A stretch of 41,609 bases of DNA from Clostridium sp. (GTDB taxonomy: Bacteria > Bacillota > Dethiobacteria > Dethiobacterales > Dethiobacteraceae): NCBI GenBank assembly GCA_018335695.1, contig JAGXRV010000057.1:1-41609 (forward strand). Reading direction: 5' to 3'. The notes beneath the pieces are model-generated. The model saw only the letters and a list, made by a program, of their open reading frames with translations. It was not told the origin of the DNA and did no database searches. This document shows positions 24,613 through 33,363 of the stretch, in pieces; the stretch's first letter is position 1, and every line of letters begins with the position of its first letter. Position numbers and translations under genes: made by a program.

Positions 24613-24967
24613 CCCCCTCACCCTAGCCCTCTCCCAGAGGGAGAGGGTAATTGGCATACGCCCTCTCTTTAGGAGGGAAAGCAGTTTCCAATATTTCCTC
24701 TCCACCCTTAGGAGGGAAAGCATAGGGTGAGCCTCCAATATTTCCTCTTCACCCTTTGGGGGGAGAAGGTAGGGTGAGCCTTCAATATGTCCCTCCACCC
24801 TGTGGGGGAAAGCATAAGGTGAGCCTCCAAGATTTCCTCTCCACCCTTTGGGGGGAGAGGGTAGGGTGAGCCTTCAATATGTCCCTCCACCCTGTGGGGG
24901 AAAGCATAAGGTGAGCCTCCAATATTTCCTCTCCACCCTTTGGGGGGAGAGGGTAGGGTGAGGGGGG
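24613..24967. repeat. REP-like array with 92-bp tandem units
   Basis: A standard palindromic copy (24618-24649) is followed by diverged half copies, then by 92-bp tandem units starting GCCTCCAATATTTCCTCT at 24731, 24823 and 24915 (the last truncated). Each unit contains CCACCCTTTGGGGGGAGAGG and CCACCCTGTGGGGGAAAGCA palindromes. The array fills most of the 24556-24990 gap. Confidence 0.85.
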
Positions 24968-24990
24968 TCGCATTTTAGCGAAAGCGTTAG

Positions 24991-25218
24991 GTCTTTCCCT
25001 GGAAACTTATTCGCGATAAACTACACTATCCCTGCTGGCTCTGCTGGTCCTGCTGGCTCTGCTGGGCAAAGGTCTATCGTGAGCTTTTAGAGTTTGAAGG
25101 AACTCGGAAGATATGGTATTGTGAAGGGGGAGTATATGGCGAAAATGATGCTTTAACGTGGCTGGCACAGGAGAGCTGCGGCAGTTTGACATGGGAGAAG
25201 TTGGGAGAAAAGGGGTGA
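24991..25218 (+). pseudogene. Possible gene remnant, 5' end lost in the repeat array
   Basis: An open frame of 75 codons with no ATG, GTG or TTG start in its first two thirds ends at TGA 25216. Its second half (RELLEFEGTRKIWYCEGG, then ENDALTWLAQESCGSLTWE) reads like ordinary protein, while its first half is an odd CWLCWS repeat from CTGCTGG tandem DNA. It could be the C-terminal end of a gene destroyed by repeat expansion, or chance. No family was recognised. Confidence 0.3.
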
Positions 25219-25222
25219 GACG

Positions 25223-25927
25223 GTGGAAGTTATTCTGACAGGTCGGAAACTATGCAAATGGTATCAACTGGGGGAAGTTCGCGTGCAAGCCCTGAGAGAT
25301 GTGGATATCGAAATATTCCAAGGGGAGCTTGTTGTGGTGCTTGGCCCCAGCGGCTCCGGCAAAAGCACCCTGTTGAATATGCTGGGCGGCATGGACAAGG
25401 TTTCCAGCGGTGAGCTGTTTTATCGTCAACAACCTCTTCATGGCATGAATGAAAAGGGCTTGACACGTTATCGTCGCGAAGCGGTAGGTTTTATTTTTCA
25501 ATTTTACAATTTGATGCCTAACCTGACTGCCTGGGAAAATGTGCATCTCTCTACCGAGATTGCCGCGAAGCCATTATCCGCCAAGGAAGTGCTGATAGAT
25601 GTAGGCCTTGGGGAGCGGCTGGAGCATTTTCCCGCGCAACTTTCCGGTGGAGAACAGCAACGTGTTGCTGTGGCTCGCGCTGTGGCGAAGAATCCGGAAT
25701 TTCTTCTTTGCGATGAACCTACGGGTGCGCTTGATTTTGAGACGGGCATCCAGGTGTTAAAGTTACTGCGAAAATTCAGCAGAGAACATAAGCGGACAGT
25801 AGTGCTGATTACCCATAACGCCGGTATTGCCGATATGGCTGACCGGGTGTTCTATATGCGGGACGGACGGCTTGACCGGACGCGGAACAATGAAAACCCG
25901 CTGGCGCCTGAGGAGGTGTCCTGGTAG
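25223..25927 (+). CDS. ABC exporter ATP-binding protein (MacB/LolD family)
   Basis: A 234-residue ATPase with Walker A GPSGSGKS, Q-loop FIFQFYNLMP, signature LSGGEQQR, Walker B FLLCDEPTGALD and H-loop ITHN. The LMPNLTAWENV segment is characteristic of the MacB/LolD/FtsE-type family. GTG at 25223 follows AAGGGGTGAG. The stop overlaps the start of the FtsX-type permease by one base. With the HlyD-type adaptor downstream it forms a three-gene exporter, probably for a peptide, lipid or antimicrobial compound; substrate unknown. Confidence 0.88.
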   Translation: MEVILTGRKLCKWYQLGEVRVQALRDVDIEIFQGELVVVLGPSGSGKSTLLNMLGGMDKVSSGELFYRQQPLHGMNEKGLTRYRREAVGFIFQFYNLMPNLTAWENVHLSTEIAAKPLSAKEVLIDVGLGERLEHFPAQLSGGEQQRVAVARAVAKNPEFLLCDEPTGALDFETGIQVLKLLRKFSREHKRTVVLITHNAGIADMADRVFYMRDGRLDRTRNNENPLAPEEVSW

Positions 25928-28287
25928 TGTTGTGGCGGAAGCTGATGCGCGACGTTTTAGAAAACAAGGCCGCCTATCTGGCTTGTCTTGTAGTGATTAG
26001 CATCGGTCTGATGGTTTATACGTCCCTCAATTTGACGGCTGACAACCTTTGGCAGGCAAAGGAAAACTTTTATCGGGAGTACGGCTTCCCCGACGGTTTT
26101 GCCACTGTACAAGGAATTTCTGATGCTGAAATTCGCCGACTGACTGCCTTGCCCGGTGTTGCCCGGATGGAAGGAAGGATTGTGCAGGATGTGCGAGTCA
26201 TCTTTCCCGGACGGGAAGAGAGCGCTTTTCTCCGCCTGGTAACAGTGGGGCTTGGTCAAGAAACACAAATTAGTAAAGTTAAACACTTAGCCGGCTTACC
26301 CCTTGATCCTCACCGACCCGGTGTCTGGGTGGACCCTCAGTTTTTAGCTGCCAATGAACTGGAAATAGGAGGGGAGATTCCGGTCATTATTGGGGGTAGA
26401 AAAGTATTTCTGGAAATTAGGGGGCAGGCGCAAAGTCCTGAATATGTCTATCCTATGCGCACTGCGCAGGACCTGTTTCCCGACCCGCGAAGCTTTGGCA
26501 TAGCGTACCTTCCTTTGACGGTTATGCGCAGTCTGGCGGGGGAGTCAGTTCAGTTCAATCAGTTGATTTTTCAGCTTGAGCCAGCTTTTTCTTATCAGGA
26601 TGTGGAATCGTTGTTGGAGCCAAGGCTGGAGCGTTTCGGCTTAGTGGCGCTCTATCCGGCAAAAGATCAGGTGAGTAACTTTATTCTTAACCAGGAGCTT
26701 AGCAGCACTGAGGCTACGGCTAATGTTATGCCGTTACTCTTTTTGGCCGTGGGTGCGGTTATTCTCTATATTTTATTGAAAAGAATTATTGAACAGCAGC
26801 GCGGTCAAATCGGGACGCTTAGATCTTTTGGCTATGGCAGTCGGGAAATTCAGGCTCATTACCTGTCTTATCCCTTGATAATAGGTCTTGCCGGCGGCCT
26901 GCTAGGCAGCCTGTCAGGCCTTTGGCTTTCTTTTCCGATGACGGCTATGTATCAGGCCTTTTTCCATCTGCCGGAATTGCGGGGAAGGGTCACATTTGAT
27001 TATGTGCTTTTTGCGCTTCTGCTCTCGGTAGGTTTTGCGCTGCTTGCCGGTTATTTTGGCAGTCGTCAAGCTATGCGGCTTTCACCGGCTGAGGCGATGC
27101 GCCCACCGGCACCACTTTCCGGTCGGCATATTCAATTGGAACGATGGAACTGGTTCTGGCATAGTCTGACTGTTCAGGGGAAGATGGCTACCAGAAATCT
27201 CTTTCGCCACAGGCAGCGTAGTCTTTTTACCTTTGTCGGGATAATGTTTTGCTTTAGTATGATCGCAGTCACCGGTTATTTTAACAATATTATCTCCGTG
27301 ATGATTTTTGAACAAATGACAAAGGTGCAGACTCACGATATTAAGATCAATTTTGCTGCGCCATTAGCTGCCGAGAGTGCACGCAGGGAACTGCTGAATT
27401 TGCCGGGGATAAAAAGAGTGGAAGTAATGCTTGAGGCACCCGCCACCTTAAAACATGGCTGGCGCGAGCGGGATACTGTGATTATTGGTTTGGGACGTGA
27501 TGCAGAACTTTTTAATCTTTTCGATCAAGATGGACGTCGCGTATTGCCGCCGGAAGGGGGCTTGATTCTATCCAGTCAGTTGGCAGAGGCTCTGGAGGCC
27601 AAAGAAGGAACAATTATCACTTTGGAGAGCGCACTGCTCAGAGGTGATACTGTCAGCCTGCCCGTGCACTCGATTATTCCTCAGTATATGGGAATTAACG
27701 CATATATGGATAAAGATGCTTTGAATCGCGTGCTTAGGCAAGGGGAGCTGGCTACTTCCGCTTTGCTTGTAGCGGAGGAAGAGGCTTTGCCGCTCATTAC
27801 AGAAAAATACCGGGAAGCTTCTCAAGTAGCCACGCTGGAAAACAGACAGCAGCTTCTGGATAATTTTAATGAAATGATGGCTACTTATGGGTTTACCGTC
27901 TGGATTTTGGCAGTTTTTGCCTTTATAACCGGCTTTGCCGTGATTTACAGCTTCAGCATAGTGGCTTTGGCTGAACGTAAGAGGGAATTGGCAAGTCTGC
28001 GCGTTCTGGGGATGACGACGGGAGAAGTCTCACAGATTCTGACTTTTGAACAGTGGCTGCTCGCTCTTGCTGCTATCTTGGCAGGCATTCCTTTTACGAT
28101 GTACTTGATTGGTTTGATGGCACAAGCCATGGGCAGCGATCTTTTTACCCTTCCGCTTATCTTTGAGCCTAATTCTTTTATCATTGCTTTTGTTGGTACA
28201 GTCTGTTTTATTCTGCTTGCACAATGGACTTTGCTGAGACAGATTCGGCGGTTTAGTCTGGTGGAAGCGCTCAAGGAAAGAGATTGA
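25927..28287 (+). CDS. ABC transporter permease with two FtsX domains
   Basis: A 786-residue membrane protein. A first helix (YLACLVVISIGLMVYTSL) precedes a large extracytoplasmic MacB-type core domain. Next come three helices of a first FtsX domain (about 275-395), then a second half with one helix, an extracytoplasmic region and three C-terminal helices (about 655-785). This doubled 1+3 and 1+3 topology is that of long FtsX-like permeases acting as mechanotransmitters rather than channels. GTG start overlapping the ATPase stop; co-transcribed. Confidence 0.88.
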   Translation: MLWRKLMRDVLENKAAYLACLVVISIGLMVYTSLNLTADNLWQAKENFYREYGFPDGFATVQGISDAEIRRLTALPGVARMEGRIVQDVRVIFPGREESAFLRLVTVGLGQETQISKVKHLAGLPLDPHRPGVWVDPQFLAANELEIGGEIPVIIGGRKVFLEIRGQAQSPEYVYPMRTAQDLFPDPRSFGIAYLPLTVMRSLAGESVQFNQLIFQLEPAFSYQDVESLLEPRLERFGLVALYPAKDQVSNFILNQELSSTEATANVMPLLFLAVGAVILYILLKRIIEQQRGQIGTLRSFGYGSREIQAHYLSYPLIIGLAGGLLGSLSGLWLSFPMTAMYQAFFHLPELRGRVTFDYVLFALLLSVGFALLAGYFGSRQAMRLSPAEAMRPPAPLSGRHIQLERWNWFWHSLTVQGKMATRNLFRHRQRSLFTFVGIMFCFSMIAVTGYFNNIISVMIFEQMTKVQTHDIKINFAAPLAAESARRELLNLPGIKRVEVMLEAPATLKHGWRERDTVIIGLGRDAELFNLFDQDGRRVLPPEGGLILSSQLAEALEAKEGTIITLESALLRGDTVSLPVHSIIPQYMGINAYMDKDALNRVLRQGELATSALLVAEEEALPLITEKYREASQVATLENRQQLLDNFNEMMATYGFTVWILAVFAFITGFAVIYSFSIVALAERKRELASLRVLGMTTGEVSQILTFEQWLLALAAILAGIPFTMYLIGLMAQAMGSDLFTLPLIFEPNSFIIAFVGTVCFILLAQWTLLRQIRRFSLVEALKERD

Positions 28288-28338
28288 GAGAGACATGTAA
28301 TACTTTGAGAGAGGTTACTTTTGGAGGAGGTATGGATA

Positions 28339-29589
28339 ATGAAGAAAAAAGTGCGCTGGCTGCTGGCAGTAGTATGCCTTTTGGCAGCGGGGGTCTATTA
28401 TGCCAGAGAGGCGGCGAAACCTCTTCCCGTAGAGGTGTTGTCGGTGGAGCCAAGAACATTGTCATTGAGCTTTAATGAAGAAGGTCGAGTGGTGCCCGTA
28501 AATGAAAGGACGCTGGTTGCGGCTGTCGGCGGCAGAGTTTCGCGTGTCAAAGTAAGCACAGGAGACAAAGTGGCAAAGGGAGAGCTGCTGGTTCAACTGG
28601 ACACAAGCGAATTATCCTACCAATTGGCCGGCCTGCGCGGTCAACTGGAAAGTGTCATCGGTCAAAGGACACAAGCTTTGCAAGTCCGACCTGCTGCTCA
28701 AATTGCGGTACAGCAGTTAGCTGTAGACCAGGCAAAAGAACAATTGTTGGCGGCACAAACAGAACAAGCGCGTGCTGATACTCTTCACCGGTTGGGAGCA
28801 TTGAGCCAAAGGGAGTGGGATCAGGCAAACAATGCCATGAAGCACGCGGAGTTATTACTTTCGCAACAGGAGCAGGCGTTGCTTTTGCTTAAAGAGCAAG
28901 CTTTGCCTCCGGCAGGGACGGATCAATATTTTGCCGGGCTAATTAAGTCGCTCGAGAGTCAGATTGCCTTGCTGCAGCATCAGCTATCTCAAACACGTCA
29001 CCGCTCTCCTATAGCCGGCTTGGTTTGGCAGGTTTTGGTTGAAGAAGGAGCGGTGGTAGCTCCAGGAACTCCGCTCATAAAACTTTTTCAGCCAGACTCT
29101 TACCAAGTTGAAGTTTATCTCTTAGCGGCCGATGCGCTGCAGGTTTCCCCGGGGATGACGGTTGAGGTAGTCCTGGATGGCCCGGCAGAGAAATATACTT
29201 TTCAGGGAATGGTGAAGAAAGTGGCGGCCGCGGCAGAAGAAAGAATCTCTCCTTTGGGGATTGTGGAGCAGAGGATCAAAACCACCATTCAATTAGCCGG
29301 CAGCTTGGAAAAGCTGCTGCCGGGAACTGCTCTGGAAGTGACTTTTACCACTAAACAGGTGGAAGGCAGGCTGGTTGTGCCAAAAACTGCACTTTTTCCC
29401 CATGGTGACGGGGAAGCGCTCTTTGTAATCCGTAAAGGGCTGACAGAGCTGCAGCCGGTAGGGAGAGGATTAGAAACAGAAGAAGAAATAGTTATCACAG
29501 AGGGATTGCAGCCCGGAGAACAGGTAATCCGCAATCCCCGGCAAGAAGGCCTAACCCCGGGTCGGCGGGTGACTGCTACTGAGAGGTAG
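28339..29589 (+). CDS. HlyD/MacA-type periplasmic adaptor (membrane fusion) protein
   Basis: A 416-residue protein with an N-terminal membrane anchor (VRWLLAVVCLLAAGVYYA), a first half lipoyl/barrel part (GGRVSRVKVSTGDKVAKGELLVQLD), a Gln/Leu/Ala-rich coiled-coil hairpin (about 95-190), the second lipoyl half (RHRSPIAGLVWQVLVEEGAVV) and beta-barrel/MP domains. This is the RND/MacA adaptor architecture; in Gram-positives such proteins work with MacB-like exporters at the membrane. ATG at 28339 has GGAGGAGG 8 bp upstream. The gap after the permease is 51 bp. Confidence 0.87.
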   Translation: MKKKVRWLLAVVCLLAAGVYYAREAAKPLPVEVLSVEPRTLSLSFNEEGRVVPVNERTLVAAVGGRVSRVKVSTGDKVAKGELLVQLDTSELSYQLAGLRGQLESVIGQRTQALQVRPAAQIAVQQLAVDQAKEQLLAAQTEQARADTLHRLGALSQREWDQANNAMKHAELLLSQQEQALLLLKEQALPPAGTDQYFAGLIKSLESQIALLQHQLSQTRHRSPIAGLVWQVLVEEGAVVAPGTPLIKLFQPDSYQVEVYLLAADALQVSPGMTVEVVLDGPAEKYTFQGMVKKVAAAAEERISPLGIVEQRIKTTIQLAGSLEKLLPGTALEVTFTTKQVEGRLVVPKTALFPHGDGEALFVIRKGLTELQPVGRGLETEEEIVITEGLQPGEQVIRNPRQEGLTPGRRVTATER

Positions 29590-29599
29590 TCGCTTGCAG

Positions 29600-29836
29600 G
29601 CAAAATCGCCTCTCCCCCGCTAATAAGGATCTCTCCTGACAATAAAATGCTCTCTTCCCCTGACAATAAGCTTCCCTCTCCCCTGATAATAAGCTTCCCC
29701 CTCCCTCTGCCAATAAAATGCCCTTTTCTCCGCCAAAAAGCTTCCCTCTCCCTCTGATAATAAAATGCCCTTTTCTCCGCCAAAAAGCTACCCTCACCCT
29801 ACCCTCTCCCTCTGGGAGAGGGTAGGGTGAGGGTAG
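29600..29836. repeat. Degenerate tandem repeat ending in a REP-like copy
   Basis: Units of 19-36 bp of the type CTCTCCCCTGATAATAAGCTT and CCTTTTCTCCGCCAAAAAGC repeat several times from about 29610 to 29790. A full palindromic REP-like element follows (29792-29836, CCCTCACCCTACCCTCTCCC and its mirror). No gene is supported in 29590-30222. Confidence 0.7.
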
Positions 29837-29968
29837 GAAGATGGTAAAAGAGGTGAGTGAAAGCATGTCATCATTCCTGAGATAGTACCCTTTTTTTGCG
29901 GAGGTATGCGCCTCTGCCGGGAAATAAAACCCTTAAAGTTGTTGCGCTACTCATCATTTTTAGAAAAG

Positions 29969-30025
29969 ATAAGCCCCCGGTTGATAATGGCAACGCTCCA
30001 ATCACCGCAGGGGGTTATTTTTTTT
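29969..30025 (+). terminator. Candidate terminator or structured leader
   Basis: ATAAGCCCCC (29969-29978) pairs with GGGGGTTAT (30010-30018) with one bulge, followed by eight more T residues. The 31-nt loop contains a small GTTG/CAAC stem. It lies before the cas operon and could end transcription from the exporter genes. Confidence 0.5.
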
Positions 30026-30100
30026 GTAATGAGGCAGGGAAATTGACAAATTATGGCGAAAGATAATGCCTGTGTGGAAAAAAATCAGTTCGCTGTCTGG

Positions 30101-30131
30101 GGCAGTGGTTTAAAAGTTTGAACTTGCTGCC
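30101..30131. promoter_or_regulatory. Nested inverted repeat upstream of cas3
   Basis: GGCAG (30101-30105) and CTGCC (30127-30131) flank an inner inverted repeat AAGTT-TG-AACTT (30114-30125), 92 bp before the cas3 start. It is a possible operator for the cas operon; no -35/-10 pair nearby is convincing. Confidence 0.3.
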
Positions 30132-30222
30132 TTGGGATGAAAGTAGGTAAAGACGATGAACTAAGTGGTATGAGTAGTAAATTTAAAGAACACATTGTAT
30201 TTGAGCAGAATGGAGGGGTTTC

Positions 30223-32598
30223 ATGTACATATCAAGGATTGCGACCGATGGTAGAGAGCAACTGACATACAATCATTTACTTGAAACCGCTACATACGCT
30301 AGTATGCTTGGGGAAAAGCTTCGTTTGTCTGCGTTGGTGCGCACGGCTGCGCTCTTGCACGATATGGGCAAATTTTCTGATGAGTTTATTCAGTATCTCA
30401 GACTCAGTGCTCAAAGCAAAAAGGACAGCAGGGATGTGCTGCGCAGGGGTTCGGTCATCCACGCGACGCAAGGAGCAAAATATATTTATAATGCCGGTTT
30501 AAGCGAAACAGAACAGTTGTTGGCGGCGGAGGTCGTTGCTATTTGTATTGCGGGGCATCATGGCGGGCTAATGGACAGTGTTTCGCCACAAGGAGAAACG
30601 CCACTGAGAAAAAGGCTAAACACCGTTAACGACGCGTTGCACTACGAAGAAGTCACAGCGACTTTTGAGAAAGAAGGCGTTCTGAAAAATAATTTGGCGG
30701 AACTGATAAACGCGTGCAGCATTGAGACATCAAGTTTTATTAATGCTTGCAAGAATGAAAGGCTTAACGTTGCCTTTATGGTTCATCTGCTTGTCAAAAA
30801 TGTTTTCTCATGCTTGGTTGATTCTGACCGTTATAATGCGTATTGTTTCGAAATAGGGAAAATGCCGGAGGCACGGCTTGTCATTCCTCCCTGGGAAAAA
30901 TACGCTATGCGGCTTGAAAAGCACCTTTCGTCTTTTAGGGTTGTTTCAGAGATCGACCGTATTCGCCATGATATTTCGGAGAAATGCTTGAACGCTTCAG
31001 CACGTCTTCGCGGTGTTTACCGTTTATCAGTACCGACAGGAGGTGGAAAAACACTTTCCAGCCTACGTTTTGCTTTAAATCACGCGAATGAGAACGACAT
31101 GGAGCGTGTCATATATGTAATACCATATCTGTCGGTATTAGATCAGACTGCCAAAGAGATAAAGAGAGCCCTGCAATACGACTACAACGAGGATTTTATA
31201 TTAGAGCATCATTCTAACCTTGTTCCACAGGACGATGAAAATGAAGCGCAAATGTATCGTTTGATGACTGATCGCTGGAGTCAGCCAATTATCATTACGA
31301 CTATGGTTCAATTTTTGGAAAGTATTTATTCCCACAAAGCAGGTAATCTGCGTAAATTACACAACATGGCGAATGCTGTTTTAATCTTTGATGAGGTGCA
31401 ATCTTTACCGGTCAAGTGCGTTCATTTGTTTAACGATGCGCTAAATTACCTGCACACTTTTGCTAATTGTACCGCATTGCTTTGTACTGCCACACAACCA
31501 TTAGTTGATAAAGTAGAGCGGCCCGTTCATTTATCCTCGCCTCCAGAACTTATTGCCGACACAAGCGAAGCCTTCAATAAACTAAAGAGAACTCGAATTG
31601 TTGGCAGTACAAAAAAATATTCAACCGAGGCACTGCGTGATTTCGTTCTTGAAAAACTGGACGCAGCAGGTAACTGCCTTGTTATTTTGAACACAAAAAG
31701 GGATGCGGCAAGTCTTTACCGTGCGGTGAAAAATTATCTGGATGAAAATCTAAAAATACAGATAAAGCTCTTGCATTTGAGTACATCGATGTGCCCCGCT
31801 CACCGCATGGATGTAATTGACTCCATGCAAATAGCTGAAGACAACAAAAAAATACTCAAGCGCGAGCGTATTTTATGCATCAGCACACAGCTTATAGAAG
31901 CCGGTGTGGATATTTCTTTCGCCTGTGTCGTGCGTGCTTTGGCTGGGCTGGACAGCATAGCTCAGGCAGCAGGGCGTTGTAATCGTCACGGTGAAGACCA
32001 AGATGGCCGCGATGTTTACATTGTCAACCTTGAAGATGAAAACCTTTCAAAACTACCGGACATTCGATGCGGTAGCGATGTGACTAAGAGGATAATTGAA
32101 GAAGCACCTGATGATTTGCTGTCTCAAACCGTAATGGAGCGTTATTACAGGGAGTACTTCTACAAGCGCAAGGATGAGATGGATTATCCGTACAATAACG
32201 GGTACATTTATGACTTATTGTCGCATAACAGAAAAGGCAATGGTGCATTTATAAATTCCGGTGATAAAGAATCATTTCCGGCGCTGCGTCAGGCGTTTCA
32301 AACCGCGGGGGAGCAGTTTTGCGTGATCGACAAAGGTACTACCGGAGTTCTCGTTCCATACAAACGTGGAGCAGAGCTTGTCGAGGAATACAGAACGGCT
32401 GATTTGGGGATAAAATCAAAGCTGCTGCGCGAAATGGGAAGGTATTCGGTTTCACTCTATGCCCACCAGATCTGTGCGCTTGAGAAAGAGCAGGCGCTGC
32501 GCTTGATTGGAGATGAAATACTTGCTTTGGACAAGGATTATTATGATTTAGAGCTTGGAGTTGTTATCCAAGGAGATCCGGAATTTCTATATGTTTAG
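30223..32598 (+). CDS. cas3: CRISPR-associated helicase/nuclease Cas3 (type I-C)
   Basis: A 791-residue fusion of an N-terminal HD nuclease and a superfamily 2 helicase that degrades target DNA after Cascade binding. HD residues are visible: LLHDMGKF (H46, D47), VIHATQGA and AGHHGG. Helicase motifs are VPTGGGKT (about 271), FDEVQSLP (near 390), LLCTATQP, and motifs V/VI STQLIEAGVDISF and AAGRCNRHG. All catalytic motifs are intact. ATG at 30223 follows GGAGGGG. It is the first gene of a seven-gene operon on one strand and ends 12 bp before cas5. Confidence 0.96.
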   Translation: MYISRIATDGREQLTYNHLLETATYASMLGEKLRLSALVRTAALLHDMGKFSDEFIQYLRLSAQSKKDSRDVLRRGSVIHATQGAKYIYNAGLSETEQLLAAEVVAICIAGHHGGLMDSVSPQGETPLRKRLNTVNDALHYEEVTATFEKEGVLKNNLAELINACSIETSSFINACKNERLNVAFMVHLLVKNVFSCLVDSDRYNAYCFEIGKMPEARLVIPPWEKYAMRLEKHLSSFRVVSEIDRIRHDISEKCLNASARLRGVYRLSVPTGGGKTLSSLRFALNHANENDMERVIYVIPYLSVLDQTAKEIKRALQYDYNEDFILEHHSNLVPQDDENEAQMYRLMTDRWSQPIIITTMVQFLESIYSHKAGNLRKLHNMANAVLIFDEVQSLPVKCVHLFNDALNYLHTFANCTALLCTATQPLVDKVERPVHLSSPPELIADTSEAFNKLKRTRIVGSTKKYSTEALRDFVLEKLDAAGNCLVILNTKRDAASLYRAVKNYLDENLKIQIKLLHLSTSMCPAHRMDVIDSMQIAEDNKKILKRERILCISTQLIEAGVDISFACVVRALAGLDSIAQAAGRCNRHGEDQDGRDVYIVNLEDENLSKLPDIRCGSDVTKRIIEEAPDDLLSQTVMERYYREYFYKRKDEMDYPYNNGYIYDLLSHNRKGNGAFINSGDKESFPALRQAFQTAGEQFCVIDKGTTGVLVPYKRGAELVEEYRTADLGIKSKLLREMGRYSVSLYAHQICALEKEQALRLIGDEILALDKDYYDLELGVVIQGDPEFLYV

Positions 32599-32610
32599 GA
32601 AGGTGACGAA

Positions 32611-33363
32611 ATGATGCACAGAAACACGGTGGAATTCGTTGTACATGGCAAATATGCGCTGTTTTCCGACCCGATAACGCGCGTTGGAGGCGAAAAATTC
32701 TCGTATCAGATACCGACATATCAGGCACTGAAGGGTGTACTTGAGAGTGTGTACTGGAAGCCGACGCTTATATGGTACATTGATGAGGCGCGGGTTATGA
32801 ATAAAATCCAAACGCAGTCAAAGGGCATACGTCCAATCAAATATGCATCCGCCGGGAACGACCTTGCTTATTATACCTACCTCAAGGATGTTTGCTACCA
32901 GGTCAGGGCGCATTTTGAATGGAACGAAAACCGCCCAGAGCTTGCTCATGATCGAAATGAGCATAAGCATCACAATATCGCGAAGCGCATGATAGAGCGC
33001 GGTGGCCGGCGCGACATTTTTATCGGCACACGCGAGTGCCAGGGCTACGTTGAGCCCTGCATGTTCGATGAGGGCGAAGGCTTTTATGATGGCTATGGTG
33101 AGCTGAATTTTGGTGTAATGGTGCACGGATTTGATTACCCGGACGAAACTGGAAAAGACGAGATGTCTGTGCGGCTATGGAAATCAGCGAAAATGGAAAA
33201 CGGGCACATAAAATTCCCGCTGCCGTATGATGAATCACCGGAAATCGTGCGGCGGTTTATCAGGCCAATGAAAGCGAAAATATTTGAGGGTAAGGTGAAT
33301 TTTTCGGGGTTGGACGAGCCGGGATTTGCCTTAATATTGGCGGAAAGCGGTGAAGAATCATGA
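32611..33363 (+). CDS. cas5c: Cas5c (Cas5d), pre-crRNA endonuclease and Cascade subunit
   Basis: A 250-residue RAMP protein. In type I-C, which lacks Cas6, Cas5 cuts the repeat RNA and stays on the 5' handle of the crRNA. The protein has the N-terminal ferredoxin-like fold with [10 protein letters not shown] and the typical Cas5d stretch [16 protein letters not shown], then [25 protein letters not shown], which in Cas5d carries catalytic Tyr/Lys/His residues. Length is normal. It overlaps cas8c by 4 bp (ATGA). GGAAGGTG precedes the ATG. Confidence 0.94.
   Translation: MMHRNTVEFVVHGKYALFSDPITRVGGEKFSYQIPTYQALKGVLESVYWKPTLIWYIDEARVMNKIQTQSKGIRPIKYASAGNDLAYYTYLKDVCYQVRAHFEWNENRPELAHDRNEHKHHNIAKRMIERGGRRDIFIGTRECQGYVEPCMFDEGEGFYDGYGELNFGVMVHGFDYPDETGKDEMSVRLWKSAKMENGHIKFPLPYDESPEIVRRFIRPMKAKIFEGKVNFSGLDEPGFALILAESGEES

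Noticed and set aside
24574-24973. Overlapping minus-strand frames with repeated YPLPPKGGEE segments
   Set aside because: They arise from the 92-bp tandem units and are not protein-like outside the repeat.
25027-25062. CTGCTGG-type tandem as a CRISPR or VNTR locus
   Set aside because: It is only about 35 bp with a short period and no spacer structure; probably simple slippage.
29289-29866. Minus-strand frames of 96 and 164 codons with GEGSLLSGE-like repeats
   Set aside because: They are translations of the degenerate tandem repeat and run into the adaptor gene in the wrong strand.
29898-29917. Hairpin GCGGAGG/CCTCTGC as a terminator
   Set aside because: The T-run precedes the hairpin on the plus strand and reads as an A-run after it on the minus strand, so neither direction fits.
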